NCBI GenBank assembly: GCA_030603165.1
Contig: JAUVYH010000006.1
Location: 1 to 38,380 of the forward strand
Reading direction: 5' to 3'
Source: Fidelibacterota bacterium
Lineage (GTDB): Bacteria > Fidelibacterota > UBA2242
DNA length: 38,380 nucleotides
Positions 25,914 to 33,741 of this stretch are shown piece by piece. Below the pieces are notes generated by a model. That model had not been told where the DNA came from and made no database searches. It was given only the letters and a program-made list of their open reading frames with translations. Position numbers and translations under genes: made by a program. How positions within the stretch are numbered: the first letter of the stretch is position 1; every line of letters begins with the position of its first letter.

Positions 25914-26684
25914 TTGAAAACGAAAGACGACATAATCAAAAACTGGCTGCCGCGCTATACGGGCACATCCCTGAATGAATTCGGCGAATATATTCTGCTC
26001 ACAAATTTTTACAATTACATCAGCTACTTCACCGAACGTTTCGATGTGCCGATCCTGGGAAAAGATAAGCCCATGCAGACAGCCACGGCAAACAATATTA
26101 CCATTATCAACTTCGGTATGGGCAGCGCGATGGCTGCCACAGTCATGGATCTGCTCTCGGCTGTTAAGCCCAAAGCTGCGCTGCTTTTAGGAAAATGCGG
26201 CGGTCTCAAGAAAAAGATCAAAATCGGCGACCTGATCCTGCCGATTGCCGCCGTCCGGGGTGAAGGCACCAGCAACGATTACCTGCCGCCCGAAGTCCCC
26301 GCACTACCCTCCTTCCGCCTACAGCAAACCGTATCTGCAATGATCAAAAAACATGAAGTCGATTACTGGACGGGCACGATCTATACCACTAACCGCCGGG
26401 TCTGGGAACATGATGAGAAATTTAAAAAATACCTGACGAAAATCAGGGCGGCGGGCATCGACATGGAAACGGCTACTATTTTCACAGTGGGTTTTGTTAA
26501 TAAAATTCCGCACGGAGCGCTTTTACTGGTTTCAGACAGTCCCATGGTCCCGGAAGGCGTTAAGACCGAAATCAGCGACAAACATGTTACCGAATCTTTT
26601 GTGGAGAGACACCTGGAAATCGGCATCGACGCTCTGCTGGAACTGGCTAATCTTGGAGAATCGGTCAAACACATGCGGTTTTGA
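25914..26684 (+). CDS. amn: AMP nucleosidase
   Basis: The start is TTG 25914 (MKTKDDIIKNWLPRYTGTSL), with GGAA about 10 bases upstream. It is the short (256 aa) Bacteroidota-type AMP nucleosidase, which splits AMP into adenine and ribose-5-phosphate in the cytoplasm. Supporting blocks are 'LLTNFYNYISYF', 'NFGMGSAMAATVMDLLSAV', 'LLGKCGGLK' and 'AAGIDMETATIF', the last carrying the substrate-contacting Met-Glu of the purine phosphorylase fold. GC content is higher than in the array that follows. The last 50-60 bases are repeated at 35703-35763 together with downstream DNA, so this gene's 3' end marks the left edge of the duplicated platform. Confidence 0.9.
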   Translation: MKTKDDIIKNWLPRYTGTSLNEFGEYILLTNFYNYISYFTERFDVPILGKDKPMQTATANNITIINFGMGSAMAATVMDLLSAVKPKAALLLGKCGGLKKKIKIGDLILPIAAVRGEGTSNDYLPPEVPALPSFRLQQTVSAMIKKHEVDYWTGTIYTTNRRVWEHDEKFKKYLTKIRAAGIDMETATIFTVGFVNKIPHGALLLVSDSPMVPEGVKTEISDKHVTESFVERHLEIGIDALLELANLGESVKHMRF

Positions 26685-26734
26685 GGAAAGCCAATTGAGT
26701 GAGGAATTTTATGCAAATCCGCGGAAATTTCCTG

Positions 26735-26763
26735 TTGACATGTTTAAAAAATATCTTTAATAT
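26735..26763 (+). promoter_or_regulatory. Promoter of the decayed recombinase copy
   Basis: TTGACA-N17-TAATAT, a near-consensus sigma70-type promoter. The start codon of the remnant is only 10 bases after the -10 box. It would still transcribe into the cassettes. Confidence 0.65.
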
Positions 26764-26773
26764 TTGAATAGCA

Positions 26774-26902
26774 ATGACTGATTTAAGGTATATTCAAGAA
26801 TTATTAGGACACAACAGCTCTAAAACTACAGAGATATACACTCATGTGTTTAAAAATGCCATTGATAAGATCAGAAATCCTATAGATGACTTTTGTGAAT
26901 AA
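26774..26902 (+). pseudogene. Tyrosine recombinase remnant (C-terminal 40 residues)
   Basis: The 42-residue frame 'MTDLRYIQELLGHNSSKTTEIYTHV..' aligns with residues 239-277 of the intact recombinase at 35850. It keeps the last His and the nucleophilic Tyr but lacks the Arg, Lys and HxxR residues. The deletion joins the start codon directly to codon 239 ('ATG|ACTGATTTAAGG'), removing about 710 bases while leaving promoter, start and stop in place. DNA identity to the intact copy is roughly 83% over the shared part, so the two copies are not a recent duplication. Confidence 0.85.
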
Positions 26903-26927
26903 AGATCGTATTATGGTAAAAGAAATA

Positions 26928-26994
26928 TATAAACAATTGTTTATACACGCCCAGTTTGGCGATATAAGAACAATGAGTACACACAACCGTTAGC
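26928..26994 (+). other. attI-like site of platform A (palindrome, stem-loop, CGTTAGC)
   Basis: The site holds the perfect 18-base palindrome TATAAACAATTGTTTATA (26928-26945), an overlapping stem-loop ATTGTTTATACACGCC..GGCGATATAAGAACAAT (26936-26974) and a terminal CCGTTAGCG (CGTTAGC 26988-26994). The same order occurs at 36715-36782. Position next to the recombinase 3' end and before the first cassette fits an attachment site. Confidence 0.6.
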
Positions 26995-27011
26995 GAATAT
27001 TAAGAACTGAA

Positions 27012-27902
27012 ATGATAAAAAAAACAATCTATTTTGTAATTGGACTATTCCTTGTACTTCTGATATTTTCATTTTGGATGTCTCCAAGTTTATTCGGTTT
27101 ATTACCAGGAGGAAAGGAAAAGCATCGTTCAGATGTTTTGAAAATTAGTTTTAACAATGAAAAACAATTGGACTTATCCATTCCTTATTCTGACTTTAGC
27201 AACAATGATAATTTAATTGAATTAAGAAAATCCTTTCAGTTGGACACCTTGATTTCTGAAAAGAATACGGATTTTGAAAATGTTATGAATATTCAATCTT
27301 GGGTACACTCAAGATGGGAACATGACGGAGAAAATACTCCTGAAAAAAACGACCCTACTTATATATTGGAACAAGCAAAGAAAGGAGAGAGGTTTCGTTG
27401 TGTGGAATATAGTATCGTTACAAGTGCTTGCTTAAAATCTTTAGGATTTATAGTTAGAGGCCTATGGCTCAAAACAAGAGATGTAGATGTAGTCAATTCA
27501 GGAGCTGGACACGTTGTAAATGAAGTTTATTTAAAAGATATAGGTAAATGGTTTTTTATAGACCCACAGTTTGATATTTTAGTCGAAAAAAATGGCATCC
27601 CCTTAAATGCTGTTGAATTTCAAGAAGCAATCGTAAACAATGAAAAAATAGAAATAGTTAACCCTTCCAAAGAGATTTTGGATAATGATTATATCAAATG
27701 GGTTGGACCATATCTGTTTTATTTTACAACAAGTTTGAACAATGGAGCAATTTCAAATTGGGATAGAGTAATAGGAACAAAGAAACAATTAACACTTGTT
27801 CCTCTCGGACACAAACCACCAACTTATTTTCAACGATTATTTAGAATAAGAACTAATTTAAAAACAAACTCAATTGAGGATTTTTATCCGACATTAGAAT
27901 AA
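27012..27902 (+). CDS. Transglutaminase-like membrane-anchored protein (cassette 1)
   Basis: An N-terminal membrane segment (residues 5-25) acts as an anchor or uncleaved signal. Residues about 85-190 form a transglutaminase-like cysteine-protease fold: 'ERFRCVEYSIV' (Cys130), 'SGAGHVVNEVY' (His167) and 'WFFIDPQFD' (Asp184) give the Cys-His-Asp triad. Such domains act as peptidases or crosslinking enzymes; the substrate is unknown. The active domain should lie outside the cytoplasm. The gene starts 17 bases after the platform A site and ends 8 bases before an attC, so it fills one cassette. Confidence 0.8.
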   Translation: MIKKTIYFVIGLFLVLLIFSFWMSPSLFGLLPGGKEKHRSDVLKISFNNEKQLDLSIPYSDFSNNDNLIELRKSFQLDTLISEKNTDFENVMNIQSWVHSRWEHDGENTPEKNDPTYILEQAKKGERFRCVEYSIVTSACLKSLGFIVRGLWLKTRDVDVVNSGAGHVVNEVYLKDIGKWFFIDPQFDILVEKNGIPLNAVEFQEAIVNNEKIEIVNPSKEILDNDYIKWVGPYLFYFTTSLNNGAISNWDRVIGTKKQLTLVPLGHKPPTYFQRLFRIRTNLKTNSIEDFYPTLE

Positions 27903-27910
27903 CAACATTT

Positions 27911-27973
27911 GCTAACAAAAAATATGAGTAATAGCTTCCTGACGTCAGCTACTACTCATATTCAAACCGTAGC
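27911..27973 (+). other. attC-like site 1 (short type)
   Basis: R''-like GCTAAC (27911-27916) and R'-like CGTAGC (27968-27973) enclose a long hairpin: AATATGAGTA-a-TAGCT, loop tcctgacgtc, AGCTA-c-TACTCATATT. Fifteen of 16 positions pair. The R' end lacks one T of GTTAGC, which may lower its activity. The loop region is almost identical to that of site 6. Confidence 0.7.
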
Positions 27974-28034
27974 AATTGAAAAACAAAACGGAAAGTTAAA
28001 GTATTCAAATCTTTGTAAAGCAGGAAAATATTTT

Positions 28035-28946
28035 ATGAGCAGAATTAAGAAATATACAACGGAATTTGAAAACGCTTTAAATGAATTTGTTGAAGAACTG
28101 AAGCATTATGTTTCAACAGATACGGGTGATTGGACAATAAAAGGTTTTATAGACATTTACAAAAACATCTATACTATTTCTTCAGACACTAAAATAGTTT
28201 CCAAGATACTGGAGATACACATTTTTCCTGAAATATTGAGATTTGCCGAAAAAGCAGGGTATAAAATAATTCTTGCTGAACATCAAAACTGGTATCCTGA
28301 CCTTACGTTTGTACATAAACAGAATTATAAAATTAAGTTCGCTCTTGATTTAAAAACTACATTCCGTAGAAACAACAAAACGGCAGGGTTTACATTAGGT
28401 AGCCACGGAAGTTACTTTAAGGAAAGAGATAAGGATAAAAACATTCAATTTCCTTATAATCAATATACTGGACATTATTGTTTGGGAATCATATATACAA
28501 GAGTAGATTTTGAAGATGATTTAGCTGAAGCTGAAGTGTTTCAAGTAAATGAACTTGAAAAACAATATGGAAATGGAAACGATCCAATTGGAGAACGACG
28601 AGTAACTAAAATAGATAAACTAAAATCAATAACCTCTGTAATAAAAGATTTCGACTTCTTTGCGGCTCCAAAATGGAAAATAGCAAGTGATCGTCAAGGT
28701 TCTGGGAATACTGCAAATATTGGCTCAATAAAAGATATCGATGATTTAAAATCCGGCAATGGTGTTTTTAGCAAACTCGGTAAAGAATGGTTTGACGAAT
28801 ATTGGATGAATTATGGAACAGCAACAATGATAAAAAACGGTAAAACCATTAAAATTACTAACATTTGGGATTTTTTAGAATTTAAAGGAAAGACAGACCT
28901 ATTTGATAAAGTTGTAGCCAAGGGAGCAAAAAGAAGAAAAAAATGA
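28035..28946 (+). CDS. EcoRV-like type II restriction endonuclease (cassette 2)
   Basis: The start is placed at ATG 28035 ([10 protein letters not shown]) with AGGA about 9 bases upstream; the track start 27909 runs back through the attC. The 303-residue protein matches EcoRV along its length: '[18 protein letters not shown]', 'FALDLKTTF', '[10 protein letters not shown]' and '[11 protein letters not shown]'. The PD..DxK site is Asp89, Asp105 and Lys107, with the same 16-residue Asp spacing as EcoRV Asp74/Asp90/Lys92. It should cut DNA in the cytoplasm; recognition of GATATC is a reasonable guess because the partner methylase is also EcoRV-like. It overlaps the methylase gene by ATGA. Confidence 0.9.
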   Translation: MSRIKKYTTEFENALNEFVEELKHYVSTDTGDWTIKGFIDIYKNIYTISSDTKIVSKILEIHIFPEILRFAEKAGYKIILAEHQNWYPDLTFVHKQNYKIKFALDLKTTFRRNNKTAGFTLGSHGSYFKERDKDKNIQFPYNQYTGHYCLGIIYTRVDFEDDLAEAEVFQVNELEKQYGNGNDPIGERRVTKIDKLKSITSVIKDFDFFAAPKWKIASDRQGSGNTANIGSIKDIDDLKSGNGVFSKLGKEWFDEYWMNYGTATMIKNGKTIKITNIWDFLEFKGKTDLFDKVVAKGAKRRKK

Positions 28947-29926
28947 AAATATTTGTGCCACCTATAAAATCACAAGGCATAAAAACCAAACTTGTAGGCT
29001 GGATTTCTTCCAATGTTGAAGTTCTGGAATATGATAGATGGGTAGAGCCATTTATGGGTACCGGTGTTGTTGCTTTTAATATTAGACCGAAATCATCTCT
29101 TTTATGTGACAGTAACCCGCATTTGATCCGATTCTACAACTCATTAAAAAATAAGGAAATTAGCGGCAGAATTGTCCGAAAGTATCTGACAGAAGAAGGA
29201 CAGAAATTGATAGATTCGAATGGACAACACTATTATTATATACGTGATAGATTTAATTCTGAAGGTAATCCGCTTGATTTTTTGTTCCTAAGTCGTTCGT
29301 GTTTTAATGGAATGATGAGATTCAATAAAAAAGGAGGTTTTAATGTTCCTTTTTGCAAAAAACCTAATCGATTTGCTCAAGCCTTGATAACAAAAATCAC
29401 TAATCAAGTAAAAAACATATCTCAAATAATTGAGATTGGAAACTATACATTTAAACACCAGGATTTTAAAGAAACTTTAAAAGAATTAAAACCTAACGAC
29501 CTGGTTTATTCAGACCCTCCATATATAGGAAGACACGTAGATTATTTCGATTCTTGGTCGGAAGAAGAAGAAATCATATTAAAAGAGGGTTTACTCAAAT
29601 CCAATGCTAAATTCATTCTTTCAACCTGGCTAAGTAATAAATATAGAACGAACAATTATGTTTTCTCTGTATGGAAGGATTGTTTTGTATCAACAAAGAA
29701 ACATTTCTACCACATAGGAGGCAGAGAGCTTAATAGAAATGCAGTCTATGAAGCATTGTTGTCGAATATAGAATTGAAAGATAGTATTTCAAATGCTGAA
29801 ATGAAATCCCGAATTATGTTAAACGCATCTCAACTTACAACGGACGAGAAAGAATATATGATTCCTGCACAATTAGCGCTGGCGTTAGAAGAGCAAAAGC
29901 GGCTAAAAAAGAAACCACATTGTTAA
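28943..29926 (+). CDS. EcoRV-like adenine-N6 DNA methyltransferase (cassette 2)
   Basis: Alpha-class (Dam-like, D12) methyltransferase of 327 residues. '[13 protein letters not shown]' (35-46) is the SAM-binding motif, 'DPPY' (191-194) the catalytic motif, and the stretches '[20 protein letters not shown]' and '[12 protein letters not shown]' match the EcoRV methylase closely. It methylates adenine to protect host DNA from the neighbouring nuclease. The start overlaps the nuclease stop, so both are translated together; nuclease-first order with overlap is notable because loss of the pair would be lethal to daughter cells, an addiction effect that stabilises the cassette. Confidence 0.93.
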   Translation: MKIFVPPIKSQGIKTKLVGWISSNVEVLEYDRWVEPFMGTGVVAFNIRPKSSLLCDSNPHLIRFYNSLKNKEISGRIVRKYLTEEGQKLIDSNGQHYYYIRDRFNSEGNPLDFLFLSRSCFNGMMRFNKKGGFNVPFCKKPNRFAQALITKITNQVKNISQIIEIGNYTFKHQDFKETLKELKPNDLVYSDPPYIGRHVDYFDSWSEEEEIILKEGLLKSNAKFILSTWLSNKYRTNNYVFSVWKDCFVSTKKHFYHIGGRELNRNAVYEALLSNIELKDSISNAEMKSRIMLNASQLTTDEKEYMIPAQLALALEEQKRLKKKPHC

Positions 29927-29950
29927 ACAGTTTTTTAAATGAGTTGGGAT

Positions 29951-30964
29951 ATGAGTAAAAAACTACAAATACGAAATAGTACTGCTGAATTTCTTGTGTT
30001 TTCGAAACAAGCAGGTGAAAATACCATTGAGGTACGTATTGAAAATGAGACTGTTTGGCTCACGCAAAAATTACTTGCTGTACTTTTTGATGTAGAAGTG
30101 AATACAATCAATTATCATATTAAAGAAATTTATAAAGTTAGGGAACAAAGCGAAGAGGCAACTATTCGAAAAATTCGAACAGTTCAAACCGAAGGCAAAA
30201 GACAAGTAGAACGCGAAGTAGATTTCTTCAATCTCGATATGATTATCTCGGTTGGATATCGTGTAAATTCCGAAAGGGCAATGCAATTCAGGCAGTGGGC
30301 AACCAATGTGTTGCGCGATTTTGCCATACGCGGATATGTGCTTGATAAGGAACGCTTAAAAAATGGAGCATTTTTCAGTAAAGAATATTTTGATAATTTA
30401 CTTGCTGAAATACGCGAAATACGTGCCAGCGAGCGTAGGTTCTATCAGAAGATTACTGATATCTATGTTACGTCAATGGATTACAACAAAGATGCTGAAA
30501 TAACAAAAATATTTTTTGCCAGGGTACAAAACAAATTACATTTTGCCATTCACAGACAAACTGCTGCCGAGTTGCTAATTAACCGTGCCAATGCAGAAAA
30601 AGAGCACATGGGGTTAACTACCTGGAAAAATGCGCCCAATGGTAAAATAATAAAGACAGATGTTTCAGTTGCCAAAAACTACTTAACCGAGGTAGAATTA
30701 AAATCACTGGATCGGTTCGTAACCATGTATCTCGATTATGCTGAAGATCAAGCCGAACGTGGTATCCCCATGACTATGAACGACTGGGCGCTGAAACTCA
30801 ATGCCTTTTTGCAGTTCAACCAACGCGAAATACTCAGCAATCCCGGTCATGTTACAGCCGAAATTGCCAAAGCCTTTGCCGAAAGCGAATTTGAAAAATA
30901 CCGCGTGGTACAAGACCAATTGTATGAGAGCGACTTCGATAAATTGATGAAACAATTGAAATAG
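29951..30964 (+). CDS. RhuM-family protein (cassette 2)
   Basis: The protein matches the RhuM family through 'TVWLTQKLLAVLFDVEVNTINYHIKEIY', 'FFNLDMIISVGYRVNSERAMQFRQWA' and 'LRDFAIRGYVLDKERLKNG', and by length (about 337). The first part is a helix-turn-helix (residues about 35-60). RhuM was named in Salmonella pathogenicity island 3; its activity is unknown, and relatives often sit inside restriction-modification loci, as here. No attC separates it from the methylase, so it shares the cassette. ATG 29951 or 29939 could be the start; neither has an ideal SD. Confidence 0.85.
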   Translation: MSKKLQIRNSTAEFLVFSKQAGENTIEVRIENETVWLTQKLLAVLFDVEVNTINYHIKEIYKVREQSEEATIRKIRTVQTEGKRQVEREVDFFNLDMIISVGYRVNSERAMQFRQWATNVLRDFAIRGYVLDKERLKNGAFFSKEYFDNLLAEIREIRASERRFYQKITDIYVTSMDYNKDAEITKIFFARVQNKLHFAIHRQTAAELLINRANAEKEHMGLTTWKNAPNGKIIKTDVSVAKNYLTEVELKSLDRFVTMYLDYAEDQAERGIPMTMNDWALKLNAFLQFNQREILSNPGHVTAEIAKAFAESEFEKYRVVQDQLYESDFDKLMKQLK

Positions 30965-30981
30965 AATAGAAAAAGCGCAGC

Positions 30982-31113
30982 ACATAACAAAGGCTTATAA
31001 GCAATGCGGGGTGAATTAGTAAAATGAAAAATATGAACATAAATAAACATTATAGCGGATTGAAAATGAAGTGCTTTTAAACGCCCAACGCTTCATACAC
31101 AAACCGTTATATG
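30982..31113 (+). other. attC-like site 2 (long type)
   Basis: Ends are ACATAAC (30982-30988) and CGTTATA (31105-31111), complementary in 6 of 7 positions. The inner arms 'GGCTTATAAGCAATGCGGGG' and 'CGCCCAACGCTTCATACAC' pair imperfectly with unpaired bases, as in attC sites. The long central part has 'ATAAATAAAC..TATAGCGG' starting 57 bases from the left end, the same offset as in site 5. Confidence 0.6.
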
Positions 31114-31651
31114 GAATTCCGAACCCCTCGAAACAAAAAAGAAAGTTTAATAAAGAAATAAATTTAACCTATAATATGGAAGGATAAACAAAAATGAAAA
31201 TTACAGAAAATAAGTTATATTTTTCTTTCGTCTTGCTTGGTTTGTTTTATTTTGTAACCAAAGTAACTTTTTATATTCTTGATGTCTGTGGTACTACAGC
31301 ATTGATGCTTGGACTACTTGCTACAGTATTGACAATCTTAATTGGAATTGCTTCTTTTAAAGAATATAGCAAAAAAGCAAATAAACTTGTAGCACATTGG
31401 CTAGCTATTATAGGACCGCTGTTTATTCTCATTTACACTCCTATTTATATGACCACAAAAATGGGAATTCCAGTATTTCAATTCTCCACAGGAAAAATTA
31501 TAATACTCGTAATTTTTGAGTGTCTTGCAATTGCCCAACTTATTCTAAGTATTTTGATGTTCAAAGGTGTAAGAGAAAAAAATAAAAGTTAAAGGAAATG
31601 ATTTATCAGAATTACGAAATATTCAAAAAGTTTTGGCGGGGTTCGGAACTC
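31114..31651. repeat. 14-base inverted repeats flanking the membrane-protein gene
   Basis: GAATTCCGAACCCC-type sequence at 31114-31127 is matched on the other strand by GGGGTTCGGAACTC at 31638-31651 with one mismatch. The arms bracket the single gene of cassette 3 just inside its two attC sites. Confidence 0.5.
31194..31592 (+). CDS. Small four-helix membrane protein (cassette 3)
   Basis: SD GGAAGG lies 10 bases before the ATG, and TATAAT (31170-31175) upstream is a possible -10 box. The 132-residue protein has four hydrophobic segments at about 8-30, 33-55, 66-88 and 98-122 with a charged loop 'KEYSKKANK' between the second and third. I recognise no family. Small membrane proteins are common cassette cargo. 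It should lie in the inner membrane. Confidence 0.7.
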   Translation: MKITENKLYFSFVLLGLFYFVTKVTFYILDVCGTTALMLGLLATVLTILIGIASFKEYSKKANKLVAHWLAIIGPLFILIYTPIYMTTKMGIPVFQFSTGKIIILVIFECLAIAQLILSILMFKGVREKNKS

Positions 31652-31683
31652 TGCGGTTTGCTTCGCAACCTTGCCCTTCGGGT

Positions 31684-31763
31684 CATATAACAGCGGATAA
31701 AAGGCTTCGTTTCACTTCGCCAAAATTGCCTTCGGCAACTTCCTTTATCCGCAAAACGTTATG
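31684..31763 (+). other. attC-like site 3
   Basis: CATATAAC (31684-31691) and CGTTATG (31757-31763) are the complementary ends. The arms GCGGATAAAAGG and CCTTTATCCGC pair perfectly except for one unpaired A, a hallmark of attC extrahelical bases. The 37-base centre contains an inner hairpin TTGCC-ttc-GGCAA. Confidence 0.7.
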
Positions 31764-31812
31764 CCTTATGATAAAAACATAAAAGGTCATGAAAATAAAG
31801 GAGATAATACAA

Positions 31813-33165
31813 ATGTTTAAAAAAATGAATGTTTTTAATGTAGCCGTCGGTGTACCGGCTTTTGTATCCATTTCCTTCTTTTGCTGCAGTTGCAACAAGA
31901 ATAAAGCAATCGTAAACGACGAATCCGTATTCCCCGAGCCGGCTGGAGGATGCGCGTTCTTCACACAAGAATTTACTTTGCCGCAGACACAGAGCGCACA
32001 ACAACTAGCCGATTACCTATCAACCGAGCACTTTGAGTATGACCTCGATGGCTGGTTTTTCTTCGGGAATCTGGTCGATCGTGTGGCGCCGGATGACATT
32101 GGGGTATTCTTTATCGCGGTACAGCGTATCGAGGAGTCGAATGACGGATTCCGTGTGCCTATGGTTCCGGCCATCGTTGGTTTCAATAGCATGTCCCTTG
32201 GGCATTATGAATTTAGAGGTTTCTTAACTCTGGACATAGACCCACTGATGACCGTGACATCCAATCCCTGGAGCGTGAGATTGAATTCACCTTTGCAGAC
32301 TGGGCCACTGATAACGATGGACCTCGTCTCGGGAAGCATGGGAGCGGCTGATGCGTTGTACCGCCTCACCGCCGATATTCCAGATATGCAGGGCGTCAGG
32401 CTCCGGGCGGAGGTGCAGATGCGCGACAGGCTCGGAGTTGTGAATGAAGGAGATGGGACAGCATCGTTCTTCCCACAGTTTTTAACTGAGGCACAGAGGG
32501 AGCAGATCATGGGGTCGTCTGTGCATACGGTTTCCAACTACCTTGAAACTTCCGGTGATCCGATGTCCTGCCAAGGGTCCTACTACTATTCACTGCCACT
32601 GATGGATGTGGAACAGTTCTCGATCATGCTCGATGACAGTCTTTTAAGCAACGGAAATGACGGATTGATGTGGATGGATTATGTCGTACAGGGCTACGAT
32701 CAGCGGGCGATTGAGGTCTTTAGTGAAGCGTCGTGGGACTTTTATGCCATTCAGCTCCCGGAAGCAAATGCCGCGATCATGGTCATCGAGATCAATAGTG
32801 CAACTGGTTCTCTTCCAATCGCAAAACTGTTCCGTTACGACAGTGACAGGACTCCCAATTATGCACGCAAGGCAGTGTATACATGGGCAATCAACGAGGT
32901 TAATATCGAAGCTGTGCCCGGGACGATATGGACAAGCCCGAAAACTGGACAAGAGTATGCCATGGAGCACCGCATCCAACTCACGTCAACGGATTATCCG
33001 GCAGACCTGACCATCAAAATGGTGATAAATAATCAGGAGATCGTGATTGATACAGCAAATACGATTAAGTATGAAGGCTTAGGGTCAGTTGAAGGGACGC
33101 TGGGTGGCTTACCAGTGACAGGCCAGGCTTTTGTAGAATTGCAGCCGAGTGGAAACTTTAAGTAG
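31813..33165 (+). CDS. AttH/CrtC-like lipocalin-fold lipoprotein (cassette 4)
   Basis: ATG 31813 is chosen because AAAGGAG lies 9 bases upstream; the track start 31789 would place that SD inside the gene. A signal ends 'FFCCSC', a plausible lipobox. The body resembles AttH / carotenoid 1,2-hydratase (CrtC)-like double-lipocalin proteins: 'LDGWFFFGNL', 'RLRAEVQMRDRLG', 'SCQGSYYYSLP', 'LMWMDYVVQGYD' and a C-terminal 'YEGLGSVEGTLGGLPVTGQAFVEL'. Relatives act on hydrophobic ligands such as carotenoids or are of unknown activity. GC content and codon choice are clearly higher than in neighbouring cassettes, pointing to a different donor. Confidence 0.7.
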   Translation: MFKKMNVFNVAVGVPAFVSISFFCCSCNKNKAIVNDESVFPEPAGGCAFFTQEFTLPQTQSAQQLADYLSTEHFEYDLDGWFFFGNLVDRVAPDDIGVFFIAVQRIEESNDGFRVPMVPAIVGFNSMSLGHYEFRGFLTLDIDPLMTVTSNPWSVRLNSPLQTGPLITMDLVSGSMGAADALYRLTADIPDMQGVRLRAEVQMRDRLGVVNEGDGTASFFPQFLTEAQREQIMGSSVHTVSNYLETSGDPMSCQGSYYYSLPLMDVEQFSIMLDDSLLSNGNDGLMWMDYVVQGYDQRAIEVFSEASWDFYAIQLPEANAAIMVIEINSATGSLPIAKLFRYDSDRTPNYARKAVYTWAINEVNIEAVPGTIWTSPKTGQEYAMEHRIQLTSTDYPADLTIKMVINNQEIVIDTANTIKYEGLGSVEGTLGGLPVTGQAFVELQPSGNFK

Positions 33166-33280
33166 AATGCACAACGACACATGATGGTCTCTTCCTTGTC
33201 GATGTCCGGATCAACGGAGCCGGTTAGGTTCGTCTCTATAACTCCTGACTAGCAAGTGCAGTACCTGAGACTTGGTGAGC

Positions 33281-33323
33281 TCAACGCAAAGTATGGCGGG
33301 CAGGCAAACGGCAAAGCGTTAGT
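33281..33323 (+). other. Weak attC candidate 4
   Basis: CAACGC (33281-33286 area) and GCGTTAG (ending 33323) are complementary ends about 40 bases apart in a GC-rich stretch, after the lipocalin gene. A wider pairing of the same right end with GCACAACG near 33169 is also possible. Arm pairing is poor, so this is the least certain cassette border. Confidence 0.3.
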
Positions 33324-33511
33324 TGCCGGCGCAAAGCAGTTTTCATATAGTCCCCAATCTCTGTTCGGGAAGATTATTGGGCAAAGTTAGTTACAGAAAT
33401 TAATAAAAATGGAATTACAATTAGGTTCATACCTTTTCATTTTGAATTCATAATATATTATTGAGATGATATAAAAAGAGAAAAGATTAAAAACAGAATA
33501 TAAATAACAAG

Positions 33512-33642
33512 GCATAACATGCTATAAATTCAAGCGGTCAGAAAGTGCTAATATGAAACGAATTACAATAAATAAACGATACAGCGGTCTAACAGGTTGG
33601 TGCAATAAAATGCCCGCCTGAAATTTATAGCAAACCGTTAAC
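33512..33642 (+). other. attC-like site 5 (long type)
   Basis: Ends are GCATAACA (33512-33519) and CGTTAAC (33636-33642). Arms GCTATAAATT (33521-33530) and AATTTATAGC (33622-33631) pair perfectly, followed by AAGCGG with CCGCCT. The centre has 'ATAAATAAACGATACAGCGG' 57 bases from the left end, as in site 2; overall lengths are 131 and 132. Confidence 0.7.
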
Positions 33643-33661
33643 GGTAATTCAACGAAATGAA

Positions 33662-33722
33662 AATATGAGGATTTATATTTGCAATATTACTTGTAAATGA
33701 AAATATAAATATCTATATTTGC
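33662..33722 (+). promoter_or_regulatory. Bacteroidota-type promoter with tandem palindromes before fic
   Basis: TATATTTG (33715-33722) fits the TAnnTTTG -7 box and TTG (33692-33694) lies 20 bases upstream. Two inverted repeats, AAATATG..TATATTT (33662-33681) and AAATATA..TATATTT (33702-33721), start 40 bases apart and overlap the promoter, so they look like operators for autoregulation. Confidence 0.6.
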
Positions 33723-33741
33723 AAAAAGAAAGATATTTGAT

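Larger units (their letters stand above)
33166..33741. other. Region without a full gene between two cassette genes
   Basis: Holds the end of cassette 4 with its weak attC candidate (33281-33323), a roughly 190-base cassette-like interval with no gene longer than about 14 codons, attC site 5 (33512-33642) and the Fic promoter. Confidence 0.5.

Noticed and set aside
27909-28034. Upstream extension of the restriction enzyme ORF in the ORF track
   Set aside because: The extension translates the attC hairpin; the EcoRV-like start with an SD is at 28035.
32205-33010. Several overlapping ORFs on both strands inside the lipocalin gene
   Set aside because: They are shadows caused by the gene's higher GC content; none shows a start signal or domain.
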